Positions 16,625 through 23,509 of a stretch of DNA of 31,070 bases are shown here, piece by piece. Origin of the DNA: Deltaproteobacteria bacterium RBG_16_44_11 (GTDB lineage Bacteria > Desulfobacterota > Syntrophia > Syntrophales > Smithellaceae). The notes under the pieces were generated by a model. It made no database searches. It was given only the letters and a program-made list of their open reading frames with translations, and was not told the origin of the DNA. Every line of letters begins with the position of its first letter. Position 1 is the stretch's first letter. The translations under genes were made by a program, and so were the position numbers. Location of the stretch: contig MGQN01000014.1 of NCBI GenBank assembly GCA_001797845.1, positions 83,298 through 114,367 of the forward strand, written 5' to 3'.

Positions 16625-17568
16625 TAATATTTTAATAGTTTACGGTTATTTCTATACCAATCAATTGTCTTTTTTAATCCAGTGCTTAGATCTGTCTGGG
16701 CTTTAAATCCGAATTCTTGCCTGGCTTTATTCGTGTCGAGCATACGACGAGGTTGACCATCCGGTTTGGATTTGTCCCAAACTATAGTTCCTTGAAATCC
16801 GGTAAGCCTCGCAATAAGTTCGGTAAGCTCCTTGATGGATATTTCGTATCCTGCTCCGATATTAACAGGTTCGCTTTTATTGTATAGTTTAGTAGCCAGA
16901 TAAATAGCTTCGGCAGCGTCTTCCACGTAAAAAAATTCCCGCGTGGCCGAACCTGTGCCCCAAACTTCAATTTTATCCGCATGCGCGTCAATAGCATCAA
17001 AGCATTTTTTTATTAGCGCCGGAATAACATGAGAAGAGCGGGGATTAAAATTATCTCCCGGGCCATAAAGATTTACCGGCAGCAAAAAAATGGAGTTGAA
17101 ACCATACTGTTGCCGATAGGCCTGCGATTGCACAAGCATCATTTTTTTTGCCAGTCCATAAGGAGCATTAGTTTCTTCCGGGTATCCGTTCCAAATATCT
17201 TTTTCTTGAAAAGGTACAGGTGCAAATTTGGGATAAGCGCAAATTGTACCCAAGGCGACAAATTTTTCAATTTTACGCAGATACGCTTCATGAAGCAACT
17301 GCGCTCCCATAATTAAATTGTCGTAAAAAAGTTCCGCCGGTTTTTCCTGATTGAAACCGATTCCGCCCACTTTTGCCGCCAGATGAATAACGATATCCGG
17401 TTTTGTTTTTTCATACATCTTTTGAATATCGGCGATATTCGTAAGGTTGTATTCGGGGATATCGGCAATGGAAATATAATGACATCCGTAATTCGCAAGC
17501 TTTTTGAGCAGGTGAGTTCCTAAAAAACCTTTGCCGCCGGTGACGGTTATGCGTTTATTTTCGATCAT
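16624..17568 (-). CDS. fcl: GDP-L-fucose synthase (GDP-4-keto-6-deoxymannose epimerase/reductase)
   Basis: 314 residues, extended SDR family. The Rossmann motif is TGGKGFLGTHL near residues 10-20. The Ser/Thr-Tyr-Lys catalytic set includes APYGLAKKM (Tyr-x-x-x-Lys). Typical Fcl segments are AAKVGGIGFNQEKPAEL, NLYGPGDNF and TREFFYVEDAAEAI. It epimerises C3 and C5 and reduces C4 with NADPH, converting the Gmd product to GDP-L-fucose for surface glycans. It lies 14 bp after gmd on the same strand, so the two form one unit. Confidence 0.95.
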   Translation of the reverse strand: MIENKRITVTGGKGFLGTHLLKKLANYGCHYISIADIPEYNLTNIADIQKMYEKTKPDIVIHLAAKVGGIGFNQEKPAELFYDNLIMGAQLLHEAYLRKIEKFVALGTICAYPKFAPVPFQEKDIWNGYPEETNAPYGLAKKMMLVQSQAYRQQYGFNSIFLLPVNLYGPGDNFNPRSSHVIPALIKKCFDAIDAHADKIEVWGTGSATREFFYVEDAAEAIYLATKLYNKSEPVNIGAGYEISIKELTELIARLTGFQGTIVWDKSKPDGQPRRMLDTNKARQEFGFKAQTDLSTGLKKTIDWYRNNRKLLKY

Positions 17569-17582
17569 TTAGTAATCCTATA

Positions 17583-18614
17583 TCATATAATCCGTTGACT
17601 ATTGGTGCAGGGAAAACCAGCATCCACAAGTGTTTTTTCTTTTTTAGCCAGCTCCAAATCAGCAGTGACCATCATATCGATTAGCTCGTTAAAATTTATT
17701 TTAGGTTTCCAGCCCAGCGTTTTTTTTGCTTTGTCGGCATCTCCCAGGAGAACATCGACTTCGGTCGGCCTGAAATATCGAGGATCAATAACAACATGTT
17801 TATTATAGTCTAAATTCAGTTTGGCGAACACTTTTTCTGCGAATTCGCGTACAGAATGCGTTTCACCGGTAGCGATGACAAAATCATCAGGTTTTTCCTG
17901 TTGCAGCATAAGCCACATAGCCTCGACAAAGTCTCCGGCGAAACCCCAGTCTCTCTTGGCTTCAAGGTTGCCCAGATAAAGTTTATCTTTAAGACCTAAT
18001 TTAATTTGCGTTGCCGCGCGGGTAATTTTTCTGGTGACGAATGTTTCTCCTCGGCGGGGTGATTCATGATTAAAGAGAATGCCATTGACGGCGAAAATAC
18101 CGTAAGCGTCGCGATAATTCTGAGCAATATGATAGGCGTAAACTTTAGCCGCCGCATAAGGACTTCTGGGCTGGAATATTGTTTTTTCGCTTTGCGGAGG
18201 AGGTGCGGCGCCGAACATTTCACTCGATGATGCTTGATAGAACTTTGTCTTAAGGCCGATTTTACGTATAGCTTCCAAAATTCTCAGCGTTCCCAAGCCA
18301 GTGATATCTGCGGTATATTCAGGCATATCAAAACTTACTCTTACGTGGCTTTGCGCGCCCAGGTGATAAATTTCTTGGGGCGATATGGAATGTAGCAAAT
18401 CCATCAGTTGCCCGGAAACACTCAAATCGCCATAATGTAAAAATAATTTTGCTCCCGATTCATGAACATCACGATACAGATGATCAATACGGTCCGTGTT
18501 AAAAGTGCTGGAGCGGCGTATTAAACCATGAACTTCATAACCCTTATTTAAAAGAAGCTCGGCCAGATAGGAGCCGTCTTGACCGGTAACGCCGGTAAGA
18601 AAAGCTTTTTTCAT
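17583..18614 (-). CDS. gmd: GDP-mannose 4,6-dehydratase
   Basis: 343 residues from the chosen start. Gmd removes water from GDP-mannose to give GDP-4-keto-6-deoxymannose. The NADP-binding motif is TGVTGQDGSYLAELLL at the N-terminus. RRSSTFNTDRIDHLY, HYGDLS and the catalytic YAAAKVYAYH (Tyr-x-x-x-Lys) follow. NHESPRRGETFVTRKITRA and the C-terminal EVDVLLGDADKAKKTLGWKP complete a standard Gmd. The frame extends 27 codons upstream, but ATG 18614 is preceded by TAGGAGG with ideal spacing and matches the family N-terminus. The upstream region has its own promoter candidate. It pairs with fcl downstream. Confidence 0.96.
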   Translation of the reverse strand: MKKAFLTGVTGQDGSYLAELLLNKGYEVHGLIRRSSTFNTDRIDHLYRDVHESGAKLFLHYGDLSVSGQLMDLLHSISPQEIYHLGAQSHVRVSFDMPEYTADITGLGTLRILEAIRKIGLKTKFYQASSSEMFGAAPPPQSEKTIFQPRSPYAAAKVYAYHIAQNYRDAYGIFAVNGILFNHESPRRGETFVTRKITRAATQIKLGLKDKLYLGNLEAKRDWGFAGDFVEAMWLMLQQEKPDDFVIATGETHSVREFAEKVFAKLNLDYNKHVVIDPRYFRPTEVDVLLGDADKAKKTLGWKPKINFNELIDMMVTADLELAKKEKTLVDAGFPCTNSQRII

Positions 18615-18666
18615 TTTACCTCCTAAAATTTGGATGGAAGGTTTCTCGTAATTGCAAATTGTTGTA

Positions 18667-18695
18667 ACATTACAGTAATGATTGCCGCTTGTCAA
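18667..18695 (-). promoter_or_regulatory. Sigma-70 promoter candidate for gmd-fcl
   Basis: On the minus strand a perfect TTGACA (18695-18690) is followed by a 17-base spacer and TAATGT (18672-18667), 52 bases before the gmd start. It suggests that gmd-fcl can be transcribed apart from ahb-hemL. A CATTAC-A-GTAATG palindrome (18668-18680) overlaps the -10 and could be an operator. Confidence 0.5.
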
Positions 18696-18703
18696 TTAGG
18701 TGG

Positions 18704-19987
18704 TCATAGATTCTTTAATGCCGCTGTGCACGCTTCAAGGGTAAAAGAAATATCGTCATCAGTATGAGCAAAAGAAACAAAAAGAGACTCAAATTGTGAA
18801 GGCGCCAGCCACACGCCATTTTTCAACATGCCGTGGAAAAAGCGGGCAAACAAAGCCGTATCTGATTTTTGGGCTGTGGTTAAATCGTAGATGGGTCCCT
18901 CATGAAAAAATATCGTGAACATCGAATGAAAGCGGTTTATGCAAACAGCAATACCTTTATCTGAAAATAAATTTTCCATTTCCCGGCAAAGATGCTCTGT
19001 AATATTTCCCAAAGCTGGAAAAGAGTTTGTTTTTGATTTAAGCAGGTGAAGTGTAGCTAATCCCGCGCTCATGGCCAGCGGATTGCCGGAAAGAGTTCCC
19101 GCCTGATAAATGTCTCCGCTCGGAGAAAGTTTTTCCATAATTTGCCTTTTTCCGCCGATCGCGCCCATAGGCAATCCTCCGCCGATTATTTTTCCCAGAC
19201 AAGTCAAGTCGGGCTCAATATTTATCAAATTCTGATAACCACCAAAGTTAAACCGGAATCCGGTAATAACTTCATCAAAGATTAAAACGATTCCTTCTTC
19301 TGCCGTAAGCTCTCGAAGTTTTTTTAAAAAACTGTCCTGCGGCGCAACAACTCCCATATTGCCCGCCACCGGTTCGACAATTATAGCTGCCAGACGCGAG
19401 CCGTAATTTTTTATGGTTGTTTGCAGCGATTCCAAATCATTGTAAGGAATGCTTAATGTCAAACGGGCAAGATCTGCGGGAATTCCCGGAGAACCGGCTA
19501 TTCCCAGCGTGGCAATGCCAGAGCCTGCTTGAATTAACAGCGAATCGGCATGTCCATGATAGCAGCCGTCAAACTTAGCAATCCAATCTCTTCCGGTAAA
19601 ACCGCGTGCCAGACGTATTGCCGTCATTGCTGCTTCTGTTCCCGAACTTGTCATTCGCAATAATTCGACCGATGGAATTGCCGAACATATTAATTGCGCC
19701 ATTTGTGTTTCCGCTTCAGTAGGCGCGCCGAAACTTGTTCCCTTTTTTGCTGTTTTGCAGATTGAGGAGATAACTTCAGGATGGGCATGCCCTAAAATCA
19801 TCGGGCCCCAGGATAAGACATAGTCAATATATTTTTTTTTGTGGATATCGTAAATTTTGCTGCCTTTTGCTTTACTGATGAATAGAGGCTCGCCACCGAC
19901 AGATTTCCATGCCCGCACAGGGCTATTGACCCCGCCCACGATAAATTTATTAGCTTGTATAAAGTAATTTTGCTTAGTCTGGGACAT
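18704..19987 (-). CDS. hemL: Glutamate-1-semialdehyde 2,1-aminomutase
   Basis: 427 residues, full length. HemL, a PLP enzyme, converts glutamate-1-semialdehyde to 5-aminolevulinate in the C5 route to tetrapyrroles. The start carries GGVNSPVRAW, the substrate-site signature. The PLP lysine is Lys266 in TCLGKIIGGGLPMGAIGG. Other motifs are SSGTEAAMTAIRLARG, CYHGHAD, and IFDEVITGFR (the PLP pyridine-N Asp). Its ATG overlaps the stop of the siroheme-decarboxylase-like gene by one base, so the two are coupled. Confidence 0.97.
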   Translation of the reverse strand: MSQTKQNYFIQANKFIVGGVNSPVRAWKSVGGEPLFISKAKGSKIYDIHKKKYIDYVLSWGPMILGHAHPEVISSICKTAKKGTSFGAPTEAETQMAQLICSAIPSVELLRMTSSGTEAAMTAIRLARGFTGRDWIAKFDGCYHGHADSLLIQAGSGIATLGIAGSPGIPADLARLTLSIPYNDLESLQTTIKNYGSRLAAIIVEPVAGNMGVVAPQDSFLKKLRELTAEEGIVLIFDEVITGFRFNFGGYQNLINIEPDLTCLGKIIGGGLPMGAIGGKRQIMEKLSPSGDIYQAGTLSGNPLAMSAGLATLHLLKSKTNSFPALGNITEHLCREMENLFSDKGIAVCINRFHSMFTIFFHEGPIYDLTTAQKSDTALFARFFHGMLKNGVWLAPSQFESLFVSFAHTDDDISFTLEACTAALKNL

Positions 19988-20454
19988 TAAAAGTACTCCG
20001 GAGATGTTTTTTTATATTCTTCTAATGTTTCCAAAATTATAAAGTCATGAATTTTTGCAGAAACGGCCATTTTATTCGCTAAAACAGGAATATTTGCATC
20101 TTTGCTGTGCAGCATTGTAAAAAGGTTATATTTGCCCTGAAAGGCTGGTTTTCTTTCGTAGCAATGAGAAACGAAGGGGAACAAAGAAAATATTTTCCCT
20201 GCCTTTTCTATTTGAACCTCAGCGACAGACCAAATGACTAGAGAATTATTTTTATAACCGGCTTCTTGATGGCGCAAAACAGCTCCGAATTTGCGGATGT
20301 ATCCTTCATGGTAAAGCTTCTTAATAATTATAATGAAATTTTTTTCTGTTAAACCGCAAGAATCGGCCATTTGTTTGAAAGGATGGCTTATCGACTCAAT
20401 ATCGTTCTGAATACAGCGCGCGATTTTTATGTTTTCTGAAGTCATATTTATCAT
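19987..20454 (-). CDS. Siroheme decarboxylase-type AsnC/Lrp-like protein (AhbA/AhbB/NirD-L-G-H family)
   Basis: 155 residues from ATG 20454 (AGGA about 13 bases upstream). The frame extends to a TTG at 20490 with no ribosome site. An N-terminal winged-helix-like part is followed by the family signature IRKFGAVLRHQEAGY and a ferredoxin-like domain with VSHCYERKPA and YNLFTMLHS. These match siroheme decarboxylase subunits (AhbA/AhbB, NirDLGH) rather than amino-acid-responsive Lrp regulators. The family removes carboxylates from siroheme to give 12,18-didecarboxysiroheme in the alternative heme route of sulfate reducers and archaea and in heme d1 synthesis. Coupling to hemL supports a tetrapyrrole role. 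The active enzyme is usually made of two different paralogues; only one is here. Confidence 0.85.
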   Translation of the reverse strand: MINMTSENIKIARCIQNDIESISHPFKQMADSCGLTEKNFIIIIKKLYHEGYIRKFGAVLRHQEAGYKNNSLVIWSVAEVQIEKAGKIFSLFPFVSHCYERKPAFQGKYNLFTMLHSKDANIPVLANKMAVSAKIHDFIILETLEEYKKTSPEYF

Positions 20455-20514
20455 AGCAATAATTTTATCCTGCTTAAAAAATAAAATCAAGAGATGTCTT
20501 GCCGTAAAAATATC

Positions 20515-20543
20515 TTGACAATTAATATTTGTATCGTTAGAGA
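20515..20543 (+). promoter_or_regulatory. Possible sigma-70 promoter of atpE
   Basis: A perfect TTGACA (20515-20520) is followed, 17 bases on, by TAGAGA (20538-20543), a poor -10. It lies 109 bases before atpE, in the 197-bp gap between the divergent ahb and atpE genes. The leader holds two GGAG-type sites: AGGAGGAGG near 20583-20591, which has no start codon at useful distance, and AAGGAG at 20639-20644, which serves atpE. Confidence 0.3.
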
Positions 20544-20651
20544 AATTGAAAATAAAAATTATCCGATGTCGAAATATATAAGAAAGGAGGAGGCTTAGAG
20601 AAGGACTGGTTTAAAAAATTAATATTGCTAACTTAAGTAAGGAGAATAAAA

Positions 20652-21017
20652 ATGAAAAAAAGTTTGATTTCCGTCGTAATTTCTATTTTGTTGGTGATTG
20701 TATGCGCGCCCTTTGTTTACGCGGCTGCAGAAGCAGCTCCAGGAGCAACCGTTGATTATACTAAGGCAATAATCATTGCTTGTTCCTTGCTGGTAGCGGG
20801 TTTTGCCATGGCTTTTGGTACGATTGGCACAGCTCTGGGAATGGGTAATGGTTTAAATGGAGCGACCAATGCAGTTGGTAGAAATCCGGAGGCGCAAGGG
20901 AAAGTTCTTTTGACCATGATGGTTGGTCTGGCCATGATTGAATCACTGGCCATTTATGCGCTGGTTATCGCTTTAATTGTACTTTATGCCAATCCGCTTT
21001 TAAAGTACATCGGCTAA
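20652..21017 (+). CDS. atpE: F-type ATP synthase subunit c with N-terminal signal-like extension
   Basis: 121 residues, against about 75-90 for usual subunit c. Residues 1-24 look like a signal peptide (MKK, hydrophobic core, VYA|AAEA). Then come the two c-ring helices (about 37-66 and 86-113) joined by the polar loop GRNPEAQGK. The ion-binding carboxylate is Glu97 in AMIESLAIY. Compared with the Na+ rotor of Ilyobacter, Ser98 and Tyr102 are kept, but the Gln32 position is Met64 and the Thr67 position is Leu99. Coupling to H+ is therefore more likely than to Na+ (inference). AAGGAG precedes ATG 20652 by 7 bases. The gene stands alone, 4.7 kb from atpB and on the opposite strand, with a terminator behind it. 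Confidence 0.95.
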   Translation: MKKSLISVVISILLVIVCAPFVYAAAEAAPGATVDYTKAIIIACSLLVAGFAMAFGTIGTALGMGNGLNGATNAVGRNPEAQGKVLLTMMVGLAMIESLAIYALVIALIVLYANPLLKYIG

Positions 21018-21040
21018 GAAAGATTGCCATTATAAAAATC

Positions 21041-21081
21041 AGGGAGGGGAAGCGTGCATCGACTTTCACTCCCTTTTTTTT
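21041..21081 (+). terminator. Rho-independent terminator after atpE, possibly bidirectional
   Basis: AGGGAG (21041-21046) pairs with CTCCCT (21069-21074), followed by eight T. The loop is long (22 bases) but contains GAAG/CTTT that can extend the stem. Read from the other side, CTCCCT is followed by GATTTTTA, so it may also stop the convergent GGQ-factor transcript. Confidence 0.7.
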
Positions 21082-21122
21082 CAATGAGACTCAGATATTT
21101 CAAACAAAGTGTGGAAATATCT

Positions 21123-21249
21123 GCAAGTCGAATTGATCCCGCAAACGAAGTGAAGCGGGACAATGACACATTTTTCAAAAGCGAAGTGTATTCAAATTCG
21201 CAAGTCGAATTGATCCCGCAAACGAAGTGAAGCGGGGTTAGTGACACAT
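21123..21249. repeat. Pair of 37-bp direct repeats, period 77 bp
   Basis: The same 37 bases occur at 21123-21159 and 21200-21236, starting GCAAGTCGAATTGATCCCGC and ending GAAGTGAAGCGGG. Each has a CCCGC...GCGGG hairpin (5-bp stem, 12-base loop). Each is followed, after 4 or 5 unlike bases, by TGACACAT. Shorter related words (AAAGCGAAG, GGCGAATGC) stand between and after the copies, to about 21290. This fills the gap between convergent atpE and the GGQ-factor gene. Confidence 0.85.
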
Positions 21250-21304
21250 CTATTCCGAAAGCGAAGCCCGGCGAATGCAGGGCGTAGCGCAACGCTATAA
21301 TTAT

Positions 21305-21712
21305 CTATTCTTCAACAGACACTTTTGAGCGTAAATTTTTCTTTTTGGTTTGGTGATGCTTCTCGATAAGGATTTTTTCTTTCGCCCGCTTGCTTCGTTT
21401 ACTTTTTTGGCGACGAATCTTCTCTATCCTTTGTTTTTCTTTTTCTATGAAACCTTTTTGTTGGCGTTCAATCTTATCTAATAATAAACGGCGGGCTAAA
21501 AACCGGTTTAAATTCTGCGAGCGTTCACGCTGGCATTTTACCGAAAGACCGGTGGGAATATGGATCAATTGCACGCAGGAGGAACTTTTATTGACTTTTT
21601 GTCCGCCCGGCCCGGAAGAACGGATAAAAGATTCTGCGAGGTCACCTGCAGAAACTCCCAGTTCGAACATTCTTGCGGCCAGAGCTTTTTCTTTTTCCGG
21701 AGAAACACTCAT
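21305..21712 (-). CDS. GGQ-domain peptidyl-tRNA hydrolase-type protein, MTRFR (C12orf65)-like
   Basis: 135 residues from ATG 21712; the frame reaches a TTG at 21727. It is an RF-1-type catalytic domain without codon-recognition domains. The GGQ motif is SSGPGGQKVNKSSSC (Gly36-Gly37-Gln38), followed by HIPTGLSVKCQRERSQNLN. The C-terminal 50 residues are a Lys/Arg-rich helix (RRQKSKRSKRAKEK). Layout and motif wording (GPGGQ, NK, SxC, IPTG, VKCQ, RSQNLN) look closest to mitochondrial MTRFR and related bacterial release-factor-like proteins, more than to ArfB/YaeJ. It should hydrolyse peptidyl-tRNA on stalled or split large subunits (inference from the family). It is last in the minus-strand run after the ACT-domain gene, 15 bases downstream. 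Confidence 0.82.
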   Translation of the reverse strand: MSVSPEKEKALAARMFELGVSAGDLAESFIRSSGPGGQKVNKSSSCVQLIHIPTGLSVKCQRERSQNLNRFLARRLLLDKIERQQKGFIEKEKQRIEKIRRQKSKRSKRAKEKILIEKHHQTKKKNLRSKVSVEE

Positions 21713-21727
21713 GTTATACTTAAACAA

Positions 21728-22159
21728 TTAAGGGATGGAATAAATTTCGTCGTATATCAAATTTATCCAGTTTTGGGTCAGTATTTTCTTTGCTTCTTCC
21801 AATTTATCGACGCCGATAATTAAAATCGTTTCCTTGCCGATACGGTTGATTGTTGTGTAAAGATAATGGATATTTATTTCCGCTTTGGATAGAGGCTTTA
21901 AAATAGCGTTCATGCCGCCGGCGTGAAGGGGGACTTCCACGGCCAATACTGGTGTAACTTCAATTTTAAAGTTAAAGCTCTTTAAAATTGCCGCGGCCCG
22001 TTCAGGATCATTGACCACAAGACGCACCGTGCTGTCTTCAGCAGTGCTTGCCGCAGACACGGCCTTTGTGCTGATATCTTCCGAATCCAGAATATGGGTT
22101 AGTTTGGCAAAAGAGCCGGGCACATTGCCCAGCAAAACGGAAATTTGTTTTACGGCCAT
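21728..22159 (-). CDS. Tandem ACT-domain protein
   Basis: 143 residues made of two ACT-like modules, about 1-68 (ISVLLGNVPGSFAKLTHIL) and 69-143 (AVEVPLHAGGMNAILKPL, then INIHYLYTTI). ACT modules bind amino acids and control enzymes allosterically. There is no catalytic domain attached. Stand-alone double-ACT proteins next to 2-oxoacid:ferredoxin oxidoreductase or phenylacetyl/indole-acetate-type acyl-CoA ligase genes are common in anaerobes. Here it follows the gamma subunit by seven bases, so it probably senses an amino acid for this oxidoreductase (inference). Confidence 0.85.
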   Translation of the reverse strand: MAVKQISVLLGNVPGSFAKLTHILDSEDISTKAVSAASTAEDSTVRLVVNDPERAAAILKSFNFKIEVTPVLAVEVPLHAGGMNAILKPLSKAEINIHYLYTTINRIGKETILIIGVDKLEEAKKILTQNWINLIYDEIYSIP

Positions 22160-22166
22160 ATCATTA

Positions 22167-22706
22167 TCAGTCCTTTAGATAATCGAATCCGGCGGCAAAT
22201 GCTTTGCGATTGATTTCAGCAACCCCCTTTTTTTTGCTGCCCATAATGGTTTCCAGACTCTTTAAATAAATATCGTCAGGCACAATGCCGGATTTCTTAA
22301 TAAACACGCCCATCATGATAATGTTGGCGACACGAGGGTTGCCTAAATCCTGCGCGATGTCAACACAGGGAACTGTACAGACCTTAACATCCGGGCGGTT
22401 GGGACGATCTTTGACGATAGAAGAATTTAGAAAAATCGTTCCTCCAGAAGTTATTTTGTTTTGAAAAGTAAAAAGGGAAGGTGCGTTCATCGCGATAAGA
22501 TAATCCGGTTCCGATGCCACGGGAGAAGCGATTTCCTCATCGGCAACGGCAACAGTGCAATTGGCTATGCCGCCCCTCATTTCCGCGCCGTAAGCGGGAA
22601 GATAAGTTACATGGTAACCTTTATTCATGGCGCTATGAGCCAGGCTGATACCCATCATTAAAACGCCCTGACCGCCGAATCCCGAAAAAATTGTTTTGAT
22701 GATCAT
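22167..22706 (-). CDS. korC: 2-oxoacid:ferredoxin oxidoreductase, gamma subunit
   Basis: 179 residues, the usual length. The start IFSGFGGQGVLMMGI and the segment YLPAYGAEMRGGIANCTV are hallmarks of the gamma domain of the pyruvate/2-oxoacid ferredoxin oxidoreductase family. Its ATG overlaps the beta-subunit stop by four bases, which suggests coupled translation. With the alpha, beta and ferredoxin-type subunits it completes a four-subunit enzyme that oxidatively decarboxylates a 2-oxoacid to acyl-CoA and reduces ferredoxin, or runs in reverse in CO2-fixing direction. Confidence 0.93.
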   Translation of the reverse strand: MIIKTIFSGFGGQGVLMMGISLAHSAMNKGYHVTYLPAYGAEMRGGIANCTVAVADEEIASPVASEPDYLIAMNAPSLFTFQNKITSGGTIFLNSSIVKDRPNRPDVKVCTVPCVDIAQDLGNPRVANIIMMGVFIKKSGIVPDDIYLKSLETIMGSKKKGVAEINRKAFAAGFDYLKD

Positions 22707-23476
22707 GACGCGCCCTCCGCAGCTTTTTTTACTGACGCTGTATTGTCTTTGAATACTCCCGGAGGAAATGTTTTACTCATAACTTCATCAATCCATTTAC
22801 AGGAATCAATCGGATTCATTTTCCAGTTGGTCGGGCATGGTGAGAGAATTTCTACAAGCGAAAACCCCATGCCGTCCATTTGACATTGAAAAGATTTTTT
22901 TATTGCTTTTCTTGTTTTGTTTATATTGGTCGGAGAGTTTACCATGCATCTTTCGATATAAGTAACGCCCTCTAGTTGAGAAAAAAATTCACTTACTTTT
23001 ACCGGGTAACCGTCCAGAATTTTATGACGTCCCGCAGGGCTTGTCGTTGTTTTTTGGTTGAGAATTGTTGTCGGCGCCATTTGTCCGCCGGTCATACCGT
23101 AAACAGCGTTGTTGATAAAAATGACGGAGATGTTTTCACCGCGATTTGCGGCGTGGAAACTCTCGGCAATACCGATAGCGGCAAGATCTCCGTCTCCCTG
23201 GTAAGAAAAAACAATTCGATCAGGCAGGGTACGCTTAATTCCCGAAGCCATTGCCGGGCCTCGTCCATGGGGTGCTTCGATCATGTCGACATCAAGGTAA
23301 TTATAAGCCAAAACGGCGCAACCCGCAGGAGGAACTCCAATCGTAATGCCTCGAATATCCAGTTCGTCAATCACTTCCGCAATAAGCCGGTGCGCGATGC
23401 TATGTCCGCAGCCGGGACAATAATGAAAAATTTTATCTTTTAAACTTTTTGGCCTGCCAAAAACTTTTTTTGCCAT
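22703..23476 (-). CDS. korB: 2-oxoacid:ferredoxin oxidoreductase, beta (thiamine diphosphate) subunit
   Basis: 257 residues from ATG 23476; a TTG at 23494 with a nearer ribosome site (CAGG) is an alternative that adds six residues. YCPGCGHSIAHRL (Cys-x-x-Cys), then the ThDP/Mg2+ motif YQGDGDLAAIG and INNAVYGMTGGQMAPTT identify the beta subunit. It binds thiamine diphosphate and helps hold an Fe-S cluster. The substrate (2-oxoglutarate versus branched-chain 2-oxoacids) cannot be read from the sequence; the Kor label is by subunit order. Confidence 0.93.
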   Translation of the reverse strand: MAKKVFGRPKSLKDKIFHYCPGCGHSIAHRLIAEVIDELDIRGITIGVPPAGCAVLAYNYLDVDMIEAPHGRGPAMASGIKRTLPDRIVFSYQGDGDLAAIGIAESFHAANRGENISVIFINNAVYGMTGGQMAPTTILNQKTTTSPAGRHKILDGYPVKVSEFFSQLEGVTYIERCMVNSPTNINKTRKAIKKSFQCQMDGMGFSLVEILSPCPTNWKMNPIDSCKWIDEVMSKTFPPGVFKDNTASVKKAAEGAS

Positions 23477-23509
23477 TTTTTTACTTGTCCTCAAAGATTA
23501 CCTGCATAA

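Noticed and set aside
19987..20454. Lrp/AsnC amino-acid regulator
   Set aside because: FGAVLRHQEAGY and the SHCYERKPA/YNLFTMLH motifs fit siroheme decarboxylase subunits, and the hemL coupling agrees.
20652..21017. Sodium-type ATP synthase rotor
   Set aside because: The Gln32 and Thr67 equivalents are Met and Leu; only Glu, Ser and Tyr of the Na+ set remain.
21123..21249. CRISPR array
   Set aside because: Only two copies with a 40-bp space that itself holds related words, and no cas gene nearby.
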